Made by a program: the position numbers and the translations under genes | DNA from: Cricetomys ansorgei | Taxonomy: Eukaryota > Chordata > Mammalia > Rodentia > Nesomyidae | DNA: 64,000 bases | Assembly (NCBI GenBank): GCA_026225945.1 | Contig: JAMJFZ010003746.1 | Location: forward strand, 4,442,001 to 4,506,000 | Reading direction: 5' to 3' | The notes under the pieces: generated by a model | The model's database searches: none | The model's input: the letters and a program-made list of their open reading frames with translations, nothing else | What the model was told of the DNA's origin: nothing | Shown here: piece after piece, positions 12,301 through 26,600 of the stretch | Layout of the letters: each line of letters opens with the position of its first letter | Numbering within the stretch: the first letter of the stretch is position 1

Positions 12301-15300
12301 ATCCTCTGTGCAGCCATCACTGCCGCTAGACGGGTGACGCTGGCTTCCCATAGCGCTTGCTGACCTGCGCAGACACTTCTCCTTGGCAGAGACATTTCAC
12401 ACCCATTCTAGTTTTCTCCTGATGGGGCAAAGAGCAGGACCGGGAATCTCACTGTCTTCTGCTAGGGTTCAGGGCCTGCCCTTGTCCTGTAAACAGTGAC
12501 CAAGGCCTTCTCCCCACTCCTACAGCCGAGCTCAGGGAAGCTCCTTCTACAGTCAGTGCTCAGTTCTGCTTGCTAAGGAGCCAGACAAACTGCAGGCAGC
12601 GATCCCGAGACTAGATCTAAATCCCGCATGTATTCCTTGGACTGGCCTCAGCTGTTCAGCAACAGTGGCCAGGTTCTTCCTCAATGCTGGGCCTCTTGAT
12701 CTAGAGAGAACGAGGTGACTGACAGCCTTAACAACTGCTTCTTAGTTTCCCACCACATTCAGGGTAAAGTCTTTACAGGGTAGGAGGAAAAGAGTTACGG
12801 CTCGGGCTCCAAGGAGATCCGCTGCACCCTCGTTTTAGTTGACACTTCAGTGTCACGGCAGTTACAAGGTAGAGTGGCAGGGATCTGGGAGTTCCCTACC
12901 CTCTGCTCCCAGTGTCCAGCCGGCTTCCTGGTGTCAATCATTTGAACCCAGGACAAGGAGTGACAATCTCTGTGGATGAGTACCACTCATCAGAAGTGAG
13001 ATGACCGCCCACCCTGCCGGAACGTGGAACAGTCAGAGCGGGGAACCGAGTGAAGGCGAGCTACAGATAACGGGGCAGTGAGCAGGCAGTTATGGAGCAG
13101 GGAGAAGGCCTGGAAAGGGACATAAGTGGTGCCCCCCGTGTCTAGCCTGAGCCCCACACTGAGCAATCTATAGGCACCGTAGTCCTAGACCTCAGTTTCC
13201 TGGCGTGCTTCCTTTTACTCCACTCACGTCCTTTCCAGAGGTTGTTTATTAAGAACCACCTACACCTCATCGAGTACTCTTTCTCCAGAACGTAGGTACT
13301 ACCTGCGCCCTGTTCTCACGACAGGACTAGGGCAGGGTCTGGGAAGAAGAGAGAGGCCGTCTACACAAACTCCCCTACTGAGCAGCAGTGAAGCGGAGCC
13401 GGTGACAGGGAGGGGTAGAGGGGACAGTGCTAACATCTGATTCCTGAGGATCCAAGATGTGCCCTGACTTGCTGCTTGGTCCTCAACATAGTTCTCAGAG
13501 AGCAAAGGCGAGGAAGGGTTCTGTGAAATCGTCAATGAGATGCAAGATCTCCAACCCACGGGAGACCTTCCTTAAGGACAACTGGTCCTTGTAAGGAGCA
13601 ATGCAAAAATCCTCATGCTAAGGAGGTTAGGGGCTTCATCACTAGGCACGATGGCCTGTTTTAATCAGTGACCCCTCTTCTGAGTCTCTCTGAAAAGATC
13701 AACCATAGCTGTTCATCATGCACCCCGTCCTGCCACCCCTTCTCTTCCTACTCTTCTCCCTACGTGTCTTCTCCAAACTCTGGCGAGAGCTTAAGTTTTT
13801 ATGTTTCTACTTCAAGGGCTAAGGCTGTCAAACCCATTGCTGTCTGCCTAGATTCTGGGCCCTAGGAGCTTTCCCTGTCCAAGTTCTCCCTGATTATCAG
13901 TGCTTTTTGGCCACTCGCACCCACTCTGGGGGTAGAAGTGATAAGGTCCTGGGATGGGGATATGACAACTAAACTGGGAAGTCACTGAGGCCCCGTGACA
14001 ACCAGAGCACCGGGATCAGCATCCAGTCTGGATGCTTTGCAGAGGGACAGTCTGCAGTTAACGCTATCGTAGGGGTCAACACTCTCAGTAAAGAGAGTGC
14101 TGGCTCTCGGCTGGGTGACAGGTGTGCAAAAGCTAGGAGAAGGCGCGGTTCTCCATGCCCCTTCCCCCTGCCCCACCACACAGCGTGCCCCGACCGTCGC
14201 CTCTCAGCATCTCATGCCACAGGCTCATGCTCTTTTACCCTCTCATGGTGGGGATTCTGCTTGCCACGGCTGTCAGCATGAAGATCCCTGTACATCTGTT
14301 GGCAACAAAGTAGAAACTTAAGCTCCATCCCAACTCTATTTGGACCACTAAGTAACGGGGAAATTTAGGCAAGAGTTCAGAGTTCATTTTTATATATATC
14401 CCCAGCTCCAGATCTCCCCAACCGACTATCCGTAACCCCACCTGTATCAAATCCCACGATCTGGGACAATTTTCTGTATGGCCTTTCTGCCCACCTGCCT
14501 CCAAGGAGGCCTCCTACACAGACAAAGAACTACGGTTAGTACAAAGGTGGACAGAGCGTTTCTCACACAGTGGCGTCAGATCAGAGGCGTGCAGCGGAAG
14601 GCATAGGGGAGGCAGGCTGCAAGGACGCTTTCCACAGCAAGCCCTCGGAAAGCAAAGGTGGGGAATGGAAGCTGGATGCACAAGGGACCATTACAGAGCC
14701 CAGAGGAAACTCCAGGGTGGGGACGAGGCCCTGCGTAGGAACACGGGAGCAAGGCACAGTTACGGCAGAAACTGAAAGCACTCTTGGTTAATACACAGAT
14801 GTGTGAGATCATGGAAAATTCTTGGACAGGCACGGGGCTGCTTCGATGAACTGAGGAAAGAACTAAGATGGCAACTGTGGGGATAGGAAGACTACGTTGT
14901 CCACTGAGGTCATTTGAGATGTTCATCCTCGGGAAATGAAGGCCAACACCCTAGGTGTCTGCCCTCGTCCGGTGCCCCTGATGTGTTGCTGCAGGCAGCA
15001 AGAGCCCAGAGCATGTCTGCAAACTCCTCAGGGCTCCCAGTCATTCAGTTCTGGTCCAGTGCTCACCTGCGGTCTTGCACAACTCCTTGGCCTCTCCACC
15101 CTATGCCTCAGACTGTAAAATGGAGATGATGTGGCACCTGCCCCACAATTACTGTGAGAACTGGCTGAAATGCTGTGTGGGAGGCAATCGGGATGCCGTG
15201 TAGGGCAGAGCCAATGCTCAAACTCTGAGCTCTTATTTAGAGGAGGCACTGTGCAGTCACAACAGACACTGTGACTCAGTTCTTAGGCCCAGGGATATGA

Positions 15301-18300
15301 GGACGGCCTGCAAAACCAGATGCATCATTAATGCTCACCTTTTAGGTAGACTACCTTGATCCTGGACTCAGAAGTGGCTTTTTATTTTACAGCTCAAAGG
15401 TCAGCAAAGCCATTCTGTGTGTACAGCCACATGTGGCTGGTGGCTCTCAAACGCAGTTCTTCAACGACCTGCCCGGAGTGTGAGCCAGTGACTGGGTTGG
15501 TTAGAAGAAGCTGTATAAGCCAGAGGGCAGGCTGTCAGCATCAGAAGGAACCAAACCCATGCAGGGAGGCCAGACAAAGCTTTCTTGTGCACATTTTAAC
15601 TATATTGCATAAGACATAAGACAGTAAAAGAAACATGGCTTCTTTAAGCAGGGCCCTATAAAAATCTTTGCTCCTTGGGGTTTGCAGGCCTTGGATTGCT
15701 ACAAGTATAGTTTATGCTTTGGTGTGTGGCTGTCAGTTCTGGTCCAGCGCTCACTCACCTGATAGGAACTAGACCAGAACATCCAGGATTTGAATGCACA
15801 GGGCCCTATCCTGAGGTTCCCAACAGCAACTGCTCCCTGGAGCTAAGAAGGTTGCTTTTTTTTTTTTTGGAAACAAAGTTTCTCTGTTGTTTCTCTGTCC
15901 TTGAACTCACTCTGTAGACCAGGCTGGCCTCAAATTCACAGAGATCCGCCTGCCTCTGCCTCCCAAGTGCTGGGATTAACTGCATGCGCCACCACCACCC
16001 AGCTTATGAGTGATCTTTTAAGAACTTATCTTTGGAAAGGGTTACTAAGGTGGTCCCTACACGCGTAGTGTAAGTGGGAGGACAGACGGGACACAGAGCA
16101 TGCAGAGAGGATCACCTGCTGGCCTCTGCGCGCTCGGCAGGGAGGTGGAGTAGGGGGAGGAGAGAGAGTGATGACTTTTTTGGGACAGGTCCGAGAACGC
16201 TCCTTCTCCTGTCGCTTTTACACCAACAGACACAAACAGAAAGAACATTGTTGAAACAGGGGCCTTGTGGAGACTGCTCCTGGGAGGGGTGAGGAGCATT
16301 TGCACATTTGCAAAGCTTTCCAAGAGGCCGCTTCCTTGACCACCCACCCTCCTCAGCACCTCTCTGTGTGTTCAGGGGTGGCTTATCAGTCTCTTGGCTT
16401 TCATGTTGGATCAGAGCCATAAGCACGGGTGGCGTAGGTAACCAAACAGCTGGTGAGAACTCCGGTGTGATGTTCTCTAATGCCAGGGATCAAAGGCTTT
16501 TATCAGGGAAACTGGGGGCACAGAAATGGGTCTGAAGTAGAGAGAAAAGGCAGATGGGCCTGCGTGGGATATCACGTGACCTGTGCATACCAGGTCACAC
16601 TGCGGCAAGGCATGATCCCCCTAAGCCACCTCTGGCCATACTCCATCAACGCCTGGCTTTCTTAAGCCCCTCACTCACACTCAAGAGTTCTGAAAACTAC
16701 AAAGAAACGCCAGCAAACAGGCTCCACAAATTTAGCACTAACTGAATATTCATCCCTCGTTCTGCCTGTACCACATATGTCCTTCTCTGTCCATGGTTCA
16801 GAAAGATGCTTCTCAGTACTTGAGGAAACAGCCATACATTACCCTGGGCCCCTACGGTACCTTCCAGGAGATTCTCAGCTTCCTTTACCCAGACTGCTGT
16901 ACAGGGAAGGGATGGAGGTGTGTGGGGGTTGGGGGTGGGGATTGTAGCAGCTGTAGGTCAGAGAAACATCTCCACTGTGAGTTCCCACCTCGCATGACAA
17001 TATGTGTCCAAACCTAGGCTGGTTCACATGCAGTTTGTCTGCAGGATGTACTTCTGAGATCAAAAGGAAAAGGAGAGGGGAAAGGAAGAGCTGCAGTGTT
17101 TGTATTGGAAAGAGCAGCACAAGAACCATTGGCAAGCAGAGCTGTTATTCATTTTCCTCCTTCTACAAGACAACTAAGTCAGAACAGGTCCTTGTGCCAA
17201 CTCTGCCATGGGCATGCCTGCCACACCTCTTGCCTCGGTGGGAGCCACCTCAGGAGACACACAATGAGTCACAGTGACGTGCTGCCTGGTGGAGATGGGT
17301 GGCCATCAGCAGCAAAGCCCAGGCCCCCGGGCTTTCAGTCCCATTCTCTGGAGCGCGTCTGCACACATCCCTAGCTTTCGGAAGATACATCCAGAGGGCC
17401 AGACCCATAAGTTAGAGTTGAAAAATGATGAACATGAGTACTTGACATTCCACAGGGACAAAATGTGAGGTGCCGTGTGTCAGTGCCACCTCTGTGGGCG
17501 CTGAAGTCTGTAATTCCCGACTCAACACGGCCTAAAGCACTTTATGATCTAAAGTGTTTTTGTTGCTCAAGGTCATCACGGCTCACATCACCTGCCCACA
17601 TGCCCTTTCTAACTAATCATTCATTCCAACCTGCTACAGCCTACCAGTATCTTACTTCACTGATGGTGACAGTAAGGTAAGGTAAGGTAAGGTGACGGTA
17701 AGGAGCTGGACGACAAGCTGAGTAGTCAGGAGCGAAAAAAGAACGGTCTCTACACGGGACTTGGCACAATGCTACGGACTGCTGGACTTCATGAGCTGCC
17801 TGTGTACATAACCAGGTTCCCAGTGACCTTTCAAGCTGCCAGGCTGGTCTTCACCAGGACAAAGGCCAAGAACCAGCAGGCTCTCTGAACCACACACACA
17901 CACTGGCCCTTCCTTCCGGCAAGCTCAGCGAAGCTGCATCAGCACGGGTCGCACACAGAGCCACCCATGCGCCCACCTGCAGGTGTTCCTGTCTCAGGCC
18001 CTTTCCAGGAAGAATAGGACTTTACAGTTCCAACCTCTGGTTTAGAGTTCACCCATTCCCTTCCATCAAGACCTCGAGCAGAGGATAAAAAAATTAAAAA
18101 ACGAACAAATTCTTGATGGTATTTTTCAGGCGGCCTCCCTATACGCAGTGGTTCTGAGACAGGAGGTTTGGCTGCTGCTATGAGTTTGGACATTGCTCCA
18201 GCATTTTCTCTCCCTCCCAGGGCTCTGACTCCCACGTGGAATATTATTACAAAGTTAGAAATGGGCATTTTCTTCAAAGTGCAATTTCAGTAATGCCCAG

Positions 18301-21300
18301 CTCACCGTTCCCCAACACTTCGCAGCACCAGAGCTGGTGAGGCTGGCCGAGGGTCGGCTCGCCCACCTCTGCGCCCTGTCCGGCCTATCCGAGTGACGTG
18401 ACACTCGGCACGAGGAAGGTCATCCAGCACCGCCCTTCCCCGAACTGCTCAACTGTGACTCTGGGGAGAAGAGGGGACACTTTCCAGCCACTGACGAGTC
18501 TCTTCTACCCAAGACATGGGTCCCTCCAGTTCCCGACTGTCACGACCATGAAGCTCAGCAAATGGTCTACCACTGGGCCATGGCTCCCAAGCCTTTACCA
18601 AAAGACGTGGACAAAACCCCACAGGGAAAAAACCAGTAACTCAGGAACATTTTTGTATAGGTCTGAAAGAAACAATCTGTAGCTCACGACTACTTTCACA
18701 GGTACATTTCCTGCCTCACACAAAAGGCTCTGCTTCCCCAATTCTCAGGCACAACAAAGATCACGGGGAGACAGGCTACTAAAGTCAACTTGGGAGCACT
18801 GTAAACAGCAAAGGCCCAAGGGCTCGAGCATGTCACTTCCGCTGCCTCCGATACCAAGTCAACAGCCTTCCTAAGAGGCGCCTCAAATCCCAGGGAGTTA
18901 ATCAGTCACAGAATCAGACTGGTTTGGCTGTCAAATGTTTCCCAAAGTCAGTCCTCGCACAGGCCGGAGCCTTCCTGACCTGGTGAGCAAGGTTCTCAGG
19001 CAAGCCAGGAGCAGGGGCGGGGTGGAAGGCCGGTGCCAGCCCATTCTAGACCCCAGCAATTCTTTTACCTGTTTCCACTGGGGGATGGGAGCAGGGTGAC
19101 CCTGCTCAGGCAGGCAGCAGGACGGATGGCTGACCCCACGCTCTTGTGTCGGCTATGACACACCCAGGCCACGTGGGAGTCGGGGGCAGGGCATGGAGAC
19201 AAAACAAAATAAAATACATTAAGGTAGGAGAAGACATAAAAAGGTACCTGTGGAGGACAGACACACATCCATAAACTGAGGGGGTGGGCAGGCTGATTTA
19301 ACTCTTAGAAAGTTACATTAATGAAGGAAAGAGAACAGCCTCCCCCAAACCAAAAGCATGTGCAGAAACAGGGAAAAAAAAGAAGGGGTGTGGAGAGGAA
19401 AACAAACTGTGATTCTTGTTACCTTTTCCCCAAACTAAATTCTCTGGGGTCCAGACTACTATCTGATTTGGTAAACTAATTCCCCTGTAAATGAGGAAGG
19501 CAACCTTCCACTGGAGGGAGCTCTGGCTTCCTGAGCTGGGGCTGGCAGAGTTTGCAGCAACCTCAACAGCTTCCAGAGAATACTACAGGAAGATGCAGGG
19601 TGTGGACACGAACCCAAGCCAGGTGTGAGAAGCAGGCATAGGGCTGCTGCCTGACCCACGGGGCTATGATCTGTGACCATGGAGAAGATAAAGAGAACTG
19701 GCCCATGTCCTCTGGGTGCCCTTTTGGGTTATCAGGGAGCATTGTAACACATTTCAGAAACTTTCAAAACTTTCAGAAAACTAGCCCCTTCTCTTTAAAG
19801 AGGTTTAGTGACTTTTGCAGAGCAAGGGGGAGACAAGACATGATATGGCCACTCCAGGTCACGTGCTATCTGTCATACATGTGACTTATGGAGCGTACCT
19901 TCAGGGCTCGCATTCCTGCAAAAGTACCAGTAGCTCACAGGTTTATCCCCAAGAACGTATACATTCACAGCTAGGAACTGAACACCCACCCCGGCTAGAG
20001 AGAGGGTGAAGAGCACAGTGCACACGCACTCTGAAGATGCCTGGGAGCTGAGAAGACACTGGAGTAAGCCACGGTCAAAAAACAAAAGGCAGAAAAGGAA
20101 GTGTGTCCTCAGAATGGTCTCCACCACAAAAACAAGAATGCCCTGAGAAGTCCAGAAGGAAATATGGCAAAACTAACAGAATGTAGGTGCCTTAGTCACC
20201 TCTGTTATGCTTTTCAGATTCCCTTTAATAAGCCATAGTCTTCTTTTTCTTTTGAGATGGAGTATCATGATGTAGCCCAGGCTGGCCTTGAACTCACAAC
20301 CTCCTTGCCTTGGCTTCCCAAGCCCTGCTTTTATACCACCATGCCGGCTGCACGCTGCTTTTGTAATTTAAGTATGTATATATGTGAACATATGTTTATA
20401 GTCATCCAGACAAATACTTTTTAGATCTCTCTACTGGTTTGTCACAGACTCCTCAGACCTTAGGTGAAGCTATTTGCAACCCTGAATGCGAAAGACATAG
20501 GTAAGGGTGAGCCTGGCCCATGAGTCCTGGGGTCTGCGGCTCATCTTCCTTGCACTGGGCTCTTCCTTCCTGTGCTATCTGGCCAGTCTGGGAGCAGAGT
20601 TAAGGGCTTACCTGTCTCCTTATGCCGGTAGACTGCGGAGGTGCATTTTCTTCGAACTTAGCTAGCAGCTGGGTTGCCATGTACTTTACTTTGTTCTGGT
20701 TTCCAATGGCAGCATCCATCCGCCTGTCCGTCAGTGTGCTCACCAGAGTGGGTCTTTCTCCTCTGTAGCTCCGGGGAGGCTCCTCCTGCCCGAGAGAAAG
20801 CACCCAAGCATTGGGCTGGGTCACAGGGAGCCTCCAATGCGCGCCCCTCAATATGTGGGCGGGAACTGCACAGCAGCCTTCGCTGCCTGATAGCACAATG
20901 CGAGGTTCTGATGTGCAGAGTCAGCAAGAGCCTAGGACGCAGGGCACCACGGGGCACACGGACTTGTGCTGGCATCACCAGATCTCAGCAAAGCCGCTGT
21001 GCTCTGCTAAGTGTGTGACTCCAAGAAGAGAAATCCCGAGCACATGTGTGTGCACATTTCTTGCTACTTTCTGGAAAATGAAATGGAAGCAAAAGCACAC
21101 AGAAACGATCTTAACAGATGAATATGCAAAGGTCTACCAATGACAATTTGAGAATTAAGAACTTAAATCGGGTGGCCAACGAGACGGCTCAGTGGTTGAC
21201 AGTGTTTACTGCTCTTGCACCCACAGGAAACAGCTCACAACCACCTGTAACTACAGTTCCAGGGGATCCAAAGCCCTCTGGCCTCCACAAAAGCATGTAC

Positions 21301-23585
21301 ACAGTAGACATAAACTCACACAGGCACACAAAAACAACTCTTATTAAAAAGGATATTCAGCACAATCTAGTCCTAACAAACCAAGATGAATTTTACCTCC
21401 TCTGATTGACTGGTTTTTCTCCTCTTCCCAGCCCCATCTGAATCCTTTTCTTTTTTATCCTGTACCAAGAGAAGACGCAGACATCATTAGCCTGGTCACT
21501 TTCCTGTGCTGTTAGCTCTGCAGTCTCTGTTAACATGACTCTGGTGCGCATGTACCTTGGGAGAGCGCTTCCGAGAGATGGTCTGCCCAAGTTTGCTCAG
21601 GAAGGAGATGGGGGATTTGGTGCTGGCTATCAGGATGGCTTTCTCCTCTGCATTCAGGTCCAAGGTGTCTGTGAACAGGAGGGAGCAATGTTCACCTAGG
21701 ACAGTGCCACAAAGTACTGACCAGAACCATGTTTCCTTTTAGGGGACTGGCAGGAAGGACGCTCAGGGAACTCTAATGGGTTACTGACTAGGACAGAGCA
21801 TCTCCATAGGAAACACCAGAAGGAAATGCATGCTTAGGTCTCCACCTTCCTGATGCTGTGACCTTTTAATACAGTTCCTCATGTTGTGCTGACCCCTAAC
21901 CATAAAATTACTTTTGTTGTACTTTGTAACTATAATTCTGCTGTTATGAATCATAACGTAACTATCTGATATGCAGATGGTCTTAGGTGACCCTGTGAAA
22001 GGGTTGTTCAACCCCCAAAGGGGCTGCGACCCACAGGTTGAGAACCACAGGTCTAGATACTTTCTTTCCCAACCACATACACAAAACCAACCCACATTCC
22101 TTACAATTCAGTTGCACCAACCTACACTTTTGTTCTCTGAAGGCTGGATTCTGTCTGTAACTATCACAGCAGACTGTGGAAGTTAAATTCTGATGAAGAG
22201 CATTTCAGGCTGGGGTAGAGGGTTGAGAGTTACCAGACGGGGTTGTCAGTTGCGGGGATGGGGTTGGGAGGGCGGCTACAGAGGCCATGCTCCTAGCTGT
22301 GTCTGAAGAGGGGCTCTCAATGAATAGTGCTACTCAAGGTTCAGGGTTTGTGTTGGAAGAAACGCATATCCAGTTAGGAAAAGACCCAGGTGCTTATAAG
22401 GGTATGAATGGGCTCTTACCCACAGACACTGTGGGGAGAGAGGCATCAATAACCATGGATTCTAATTTATCATCATCATCATCATCATCATCATCATCTG
22501 TGTAAGGGTCAGAGGGCAACTTCGTGGAGTCAGTTTTCTCTTGCCTTTCTGTGGGCTCCAGGGTTTGAACTTAGGCTGTCAGGCTCTTACTGCCTGGCGG
22601 TAAGCACCTTTACCCACTGAGCCTCCTTGCTGGCTGGTATTCTAATATCATGCTAGTATCAATAACAATTTTGAGAATATTAGCTGGAAATAATAATGCA
22701 CTGTTAAAGTTTATTCAGTGCTCTCTTGCCATTCTTAGTGTGACACACTATTATTATCTCCATCACAGGGAAGCTGAAGTGTAAGGAAATTTAGCAACCT
22801 GCCCAAGGTTGAACAAGTAAAAATGCTTGCACAATCCAGGTCGGACACTGTGGTCAATACTCTGAAGCTCTGTGCTTATTTGACCTTAAATGGTGTCCTA
22901 GGTAAACTTTCCCATCAACTTGACATAACCTAGAATCGTCTTGAGAGGAGAGCCTTGACTGAGTAATTGCCTAGATCAAATTGGCTTGGGGGTGTGTGTA
23001 CGTCCTGATTAATAAGAGATGCTGAAGTACCCAGCCCCTCTGTAGGTGGCGCTATCCTAGGCAGGTGGCTACGGGCTGTATAAGGAAGTGAGCTAACCGT
23101 GAGCCTGTGAGCAAATGCAACAGAGTAAATCAGTAAGCAGCGTTGCTCCAAGGTTCCTGCCTGAGTTCAAGCCCCAACTTCCCTCCATGATGGACCCGTG
23201 ACCTGGAAGTATAAGCCAAACAAACCCTTTCCTCCCCTGAATTGTTTTGGTCATAGTTTTTATCACAGCGTCAGAAAAGGAAACTAGAACAGGTTGCAAC
23301 CAGAATACTTTTTGAGGCCCTACTGAGTGCTGGCTGAGGCAGCTAGCTGAGGACCAGAGGAAAAGTTGTGGGAATCTCTAAGAAGTTGCAAGGGAAGCCA
23401 GAGAGGGAAGAGTTACTGAGAACCCAGTAAAGCACAGGATCACAGAAGCTGCAACCGAGGGAGCACTAAGAGACATCACTGCGGAGCACAGACTAGAGGA
23501 ACGCCAAGTCAATGAGGTGAGAAGCAAAAGCCTAGGCATGTAGGTCAGTTGTAAGGAGCTTGTCTGATACTCATGAGATTAGGAA

Positions 23586-23622
<37 letters not shown>

Positions 23623-26600
23623 ACATACACCAAATTAAAAAATGAAAAAATAAAGAGGTGAGAACTGGGAAGATTCTTTGCAAGGGCACAGGGCGGTTTT
23701 GGCAAAATACTACATAGAGAAGCAGTCCTGCAGTGTCTTCCAAGTTCAGCAGGAGACACTTTCACAGAAGGGAATGGGTCTGAGAGAGACTGGGGGAGGG
23801 TGGAGTCAAGGGGGAAAGCTCCAGACAGATCAGTTCCGCGTACCTGTGAGTAAAGTGAGAAAGCTTTTGAAAACAGCATATGGTTAAGAGAAGAAACTGC
23901 TGAGAAGGAACACATGAAGCACGGTTCTAGAGACTTCTGCTGACCAGGCAGCAGAAGGCCAGGACCCCGCCCCCGAGCTCTTGGGTCCTCACCACTGGAG
24001 GAGAGTGAGTCCTTGAACATCTCGTAGAACTGCGTGAGGTACATCACCATGGACAGCTTGTCGGGCTCTCCCACGGAAGCCATCTCCTTGCCCGTCATGA
24101 TGGGAGAGATGCCCAGCTCCTTCTCCGCAATGTCAAAAGCCAGCTGGTTATTCTGCTCCACGTTTTGCTCATCCAAAGAATCAAAGTCTCTGAGAAGCAG
24201 GACAAGGAAAAAGGGATCAAGTTGGGCTGACTGTCCTCAAAGCAGGACATATACCGTGGGCCGCTACTGTTTCTCAGTCTCGGGCATCATCCTTGGGTCA
24301 GAGGGCAGATCGGCTTGTATGGACCCTTCTGCACTCCTGACAAAGGAAGTGCCCAACACCTTTGGGGGAAATGGCTAGGGATCCATCCAGCAAAGGAGAA
24401 TGGGGTGTGTGTTTGGGGGTGGAGGTGGGTAGAGACAACCTGCATCTTCCAGGGAAACCAAACTTCTTGCTAAATATAAGCTCAGGACGGGAAGTATCTT
24501 AATATGTGTTCCCACACGCCTGCCCAACGATGACACAGCCCTGTCTGGAGGAGTCCCCGTGTCCTGGGACGGCCACTTGCCCCAACAGTTCTGGTAAATT
24601 TTACTCAGCTTTCTCCTGAGAGGAAATTTTAAAACCTTCCTCAAAAGATTTTTCCACTGCTGAATCTCCTGAGCTTTCCCAGCTATCTCCATTAATAAAC
24701 ACCCCTCCCCTCCCAGGTTTTAAGCTCTTGTTACTCAAGGCTGCGGTTTTCCCGCAGCTGACTTCACACTATCCTGGCAGCCCTTATTTCGTGTTAACCT
24801 ACTGACCTCATGGAATTTTCTTTCCATTTACAACAAATTACTTTTCTCTTGGATTAAGCCCTGCTAAACCAGGAACACTCATCTTGACTATTGTCCAAAC
24901 AGCACTGAATCACCCCTCACTGCTTCCTGACCCCCCTCAGGCCACATCGGGATTTTCTAACAGGAAGGCGACTCTACCCCACACTCCACCACCACCCCGG
25001 CTGTCTCACTATTCCTTCCTCCTCTTCCTCGCCTTCCCTGGGAGACAGAACTGCCTTACCTCACCCCGCCCTCAGAAACACCGTCATGCCACAAGGCTGT
25101 TCTCCCTCCTCACCACTCTTCTCTGGTGGGAATGACAAAACACCACTTTTGTTTACTTTTTTTTTTTTTTTTAAACCAACTCTGGATGAGCATCAGAGGT
25201 CATTCAGGAATCTCCCCCTTCATTTAATTAGCCCTGGGAATTGAACCCGCAGCTTGCTGTCTGCCAGGCAAAGGCTACACTCCCATCTCTCTGCATTGAC
25301 TTCTCTTTTTAGGGGACAGTTTCACATCTGAAACTCATAATTCTCCTGCTTCCGCCTCTGCATGCTGGGCTCGCAGGCATGCTTGGCTGCAGTTGTTTTG
25401 TTCTGTGGCACTGGGGATCAAACCTGAGCCTTACACATGGTCGTCATTGTTAACCCACACCATGCAAGGCTGGTTTTATTACTTCGTGCATCGTTAGCTT
25501 GCTAACATCACAAAATAGGGGCTATGTCTTTTGGGATTCCTTAACCGATCATTAAAACATCAGGCAAAACCTGGGCCCTCGAGTGGACCTAATGATTGAA
25601 AAAAAGAAAGCAGCCAAGATAATCCACCACGCTGTGCTTCCATCTCTGAATCTGTTTGGCTTCCATAGTAACAAGTGCTGGGGGCTTGGGGGGATATCTG
25701 CGTTCTTTGTTTATTCGGCTGACCTGAGGCCACTCTCTACCGACTGATTCTGTAGACAGACGAGTGAAAGATGGGTATCAGAGAGATCGTACGGAAGATG
25801 ACAGTTCATGAAGCTCAGGGGAGTACGCTCGCACAAAGTACAATTTTTGACAAAGAAAATGCCAAGGACCATCATAAACCGGGTATGCATCTATTGTTTT
25901 CTGCTGGGTTGAGATAGCCAAGTGTTCTAGCCAGGTTTCCCTTGTGACCAATAGCATCTGAGAGAGAGCCGGCCAAAAATGAAGAGTTCAACCCGGGGCC
26001 AATAAACAGAGTTTTCCTTTGTGCAGAGTTAACAGGCCCAGGTGGGTGTTAAAACCAGTTTTTGACCTCATGAATGCTGTGATTTTTAAAGCTAACTTTT
26101 TCAGGATTGAGTCTTAAATATAACTAAGTGAAAATCCTGGCCTTCTAAAGCATCTTACCTTGTAACTCATTCTAGGAAAAAAAACATGAAATTTGCATAA
26201 GGGGCTCTGGTGAATATATAATCACAAAATTGGTCATGACTTACATCAGATCAGGGCGGTATCTGTGGATGATTGCACACAGGGCCAGGCCGCTTTTCCA
26301 AGACATGGTGAGATCTGTCACATTTACTCCTGCATAGCCATCTGTCTGCCTTTGGCACCACCCCAGCAGTTTGCTTGAACGAGCTACAGACTCTAAAACA
26401 ATAAAAATAATTACTGAAATATGCTTACCTAATAACAGTGACGTAGCATCCGCTTTGCAGTGCACACATCCAGTGTGAAAAATGACTGAAGGCAGGGACA
26501 AAATGTCAGTACTATTTTTGGAAGAAAGCAGTGAGGCATAAGTTTATGTTGCTGGTATCACGATACCATAATTTTGGTCCCAACCTATCTGATTCCAGGG

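Larger units (their letters stand above)
8778..20611. other. Intron 15 of Mical3 (CH-LIM intron)
   Basis: An 11.8-kb intron. It holds a CCAAT/GC/TATA-like cluster (9431-9495), B1 copies (10233, 15856 and 20240), a MIR (about 15080), a short (GGTAA)n array (about 17672-17693) and a CpG cluster (about 18300-18420). No conserved exon was recognised. 11-15 kb and 16-17.5 kb look like unique intronic sequence. Confidence 0.75.
21669..23992. other. Intron 12 of Mical3
   Basis: A 2.3-kb intron filled mostly by repeats: a URR1-like hAT fossil, an (ATC)n tract, a B3-type SINE, a MIR, a MaLR-like LTR and a (CA)n tract. 23300-23570 and 23640-23990 appear unique. Confidence 0.75.

Noticed and set aside
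17672..17693. Tandem plus-strand splice donors (GTAAG repeats)
   Set aside because: They are a simple pentanucleotide repeat on the strand opposite the gene.
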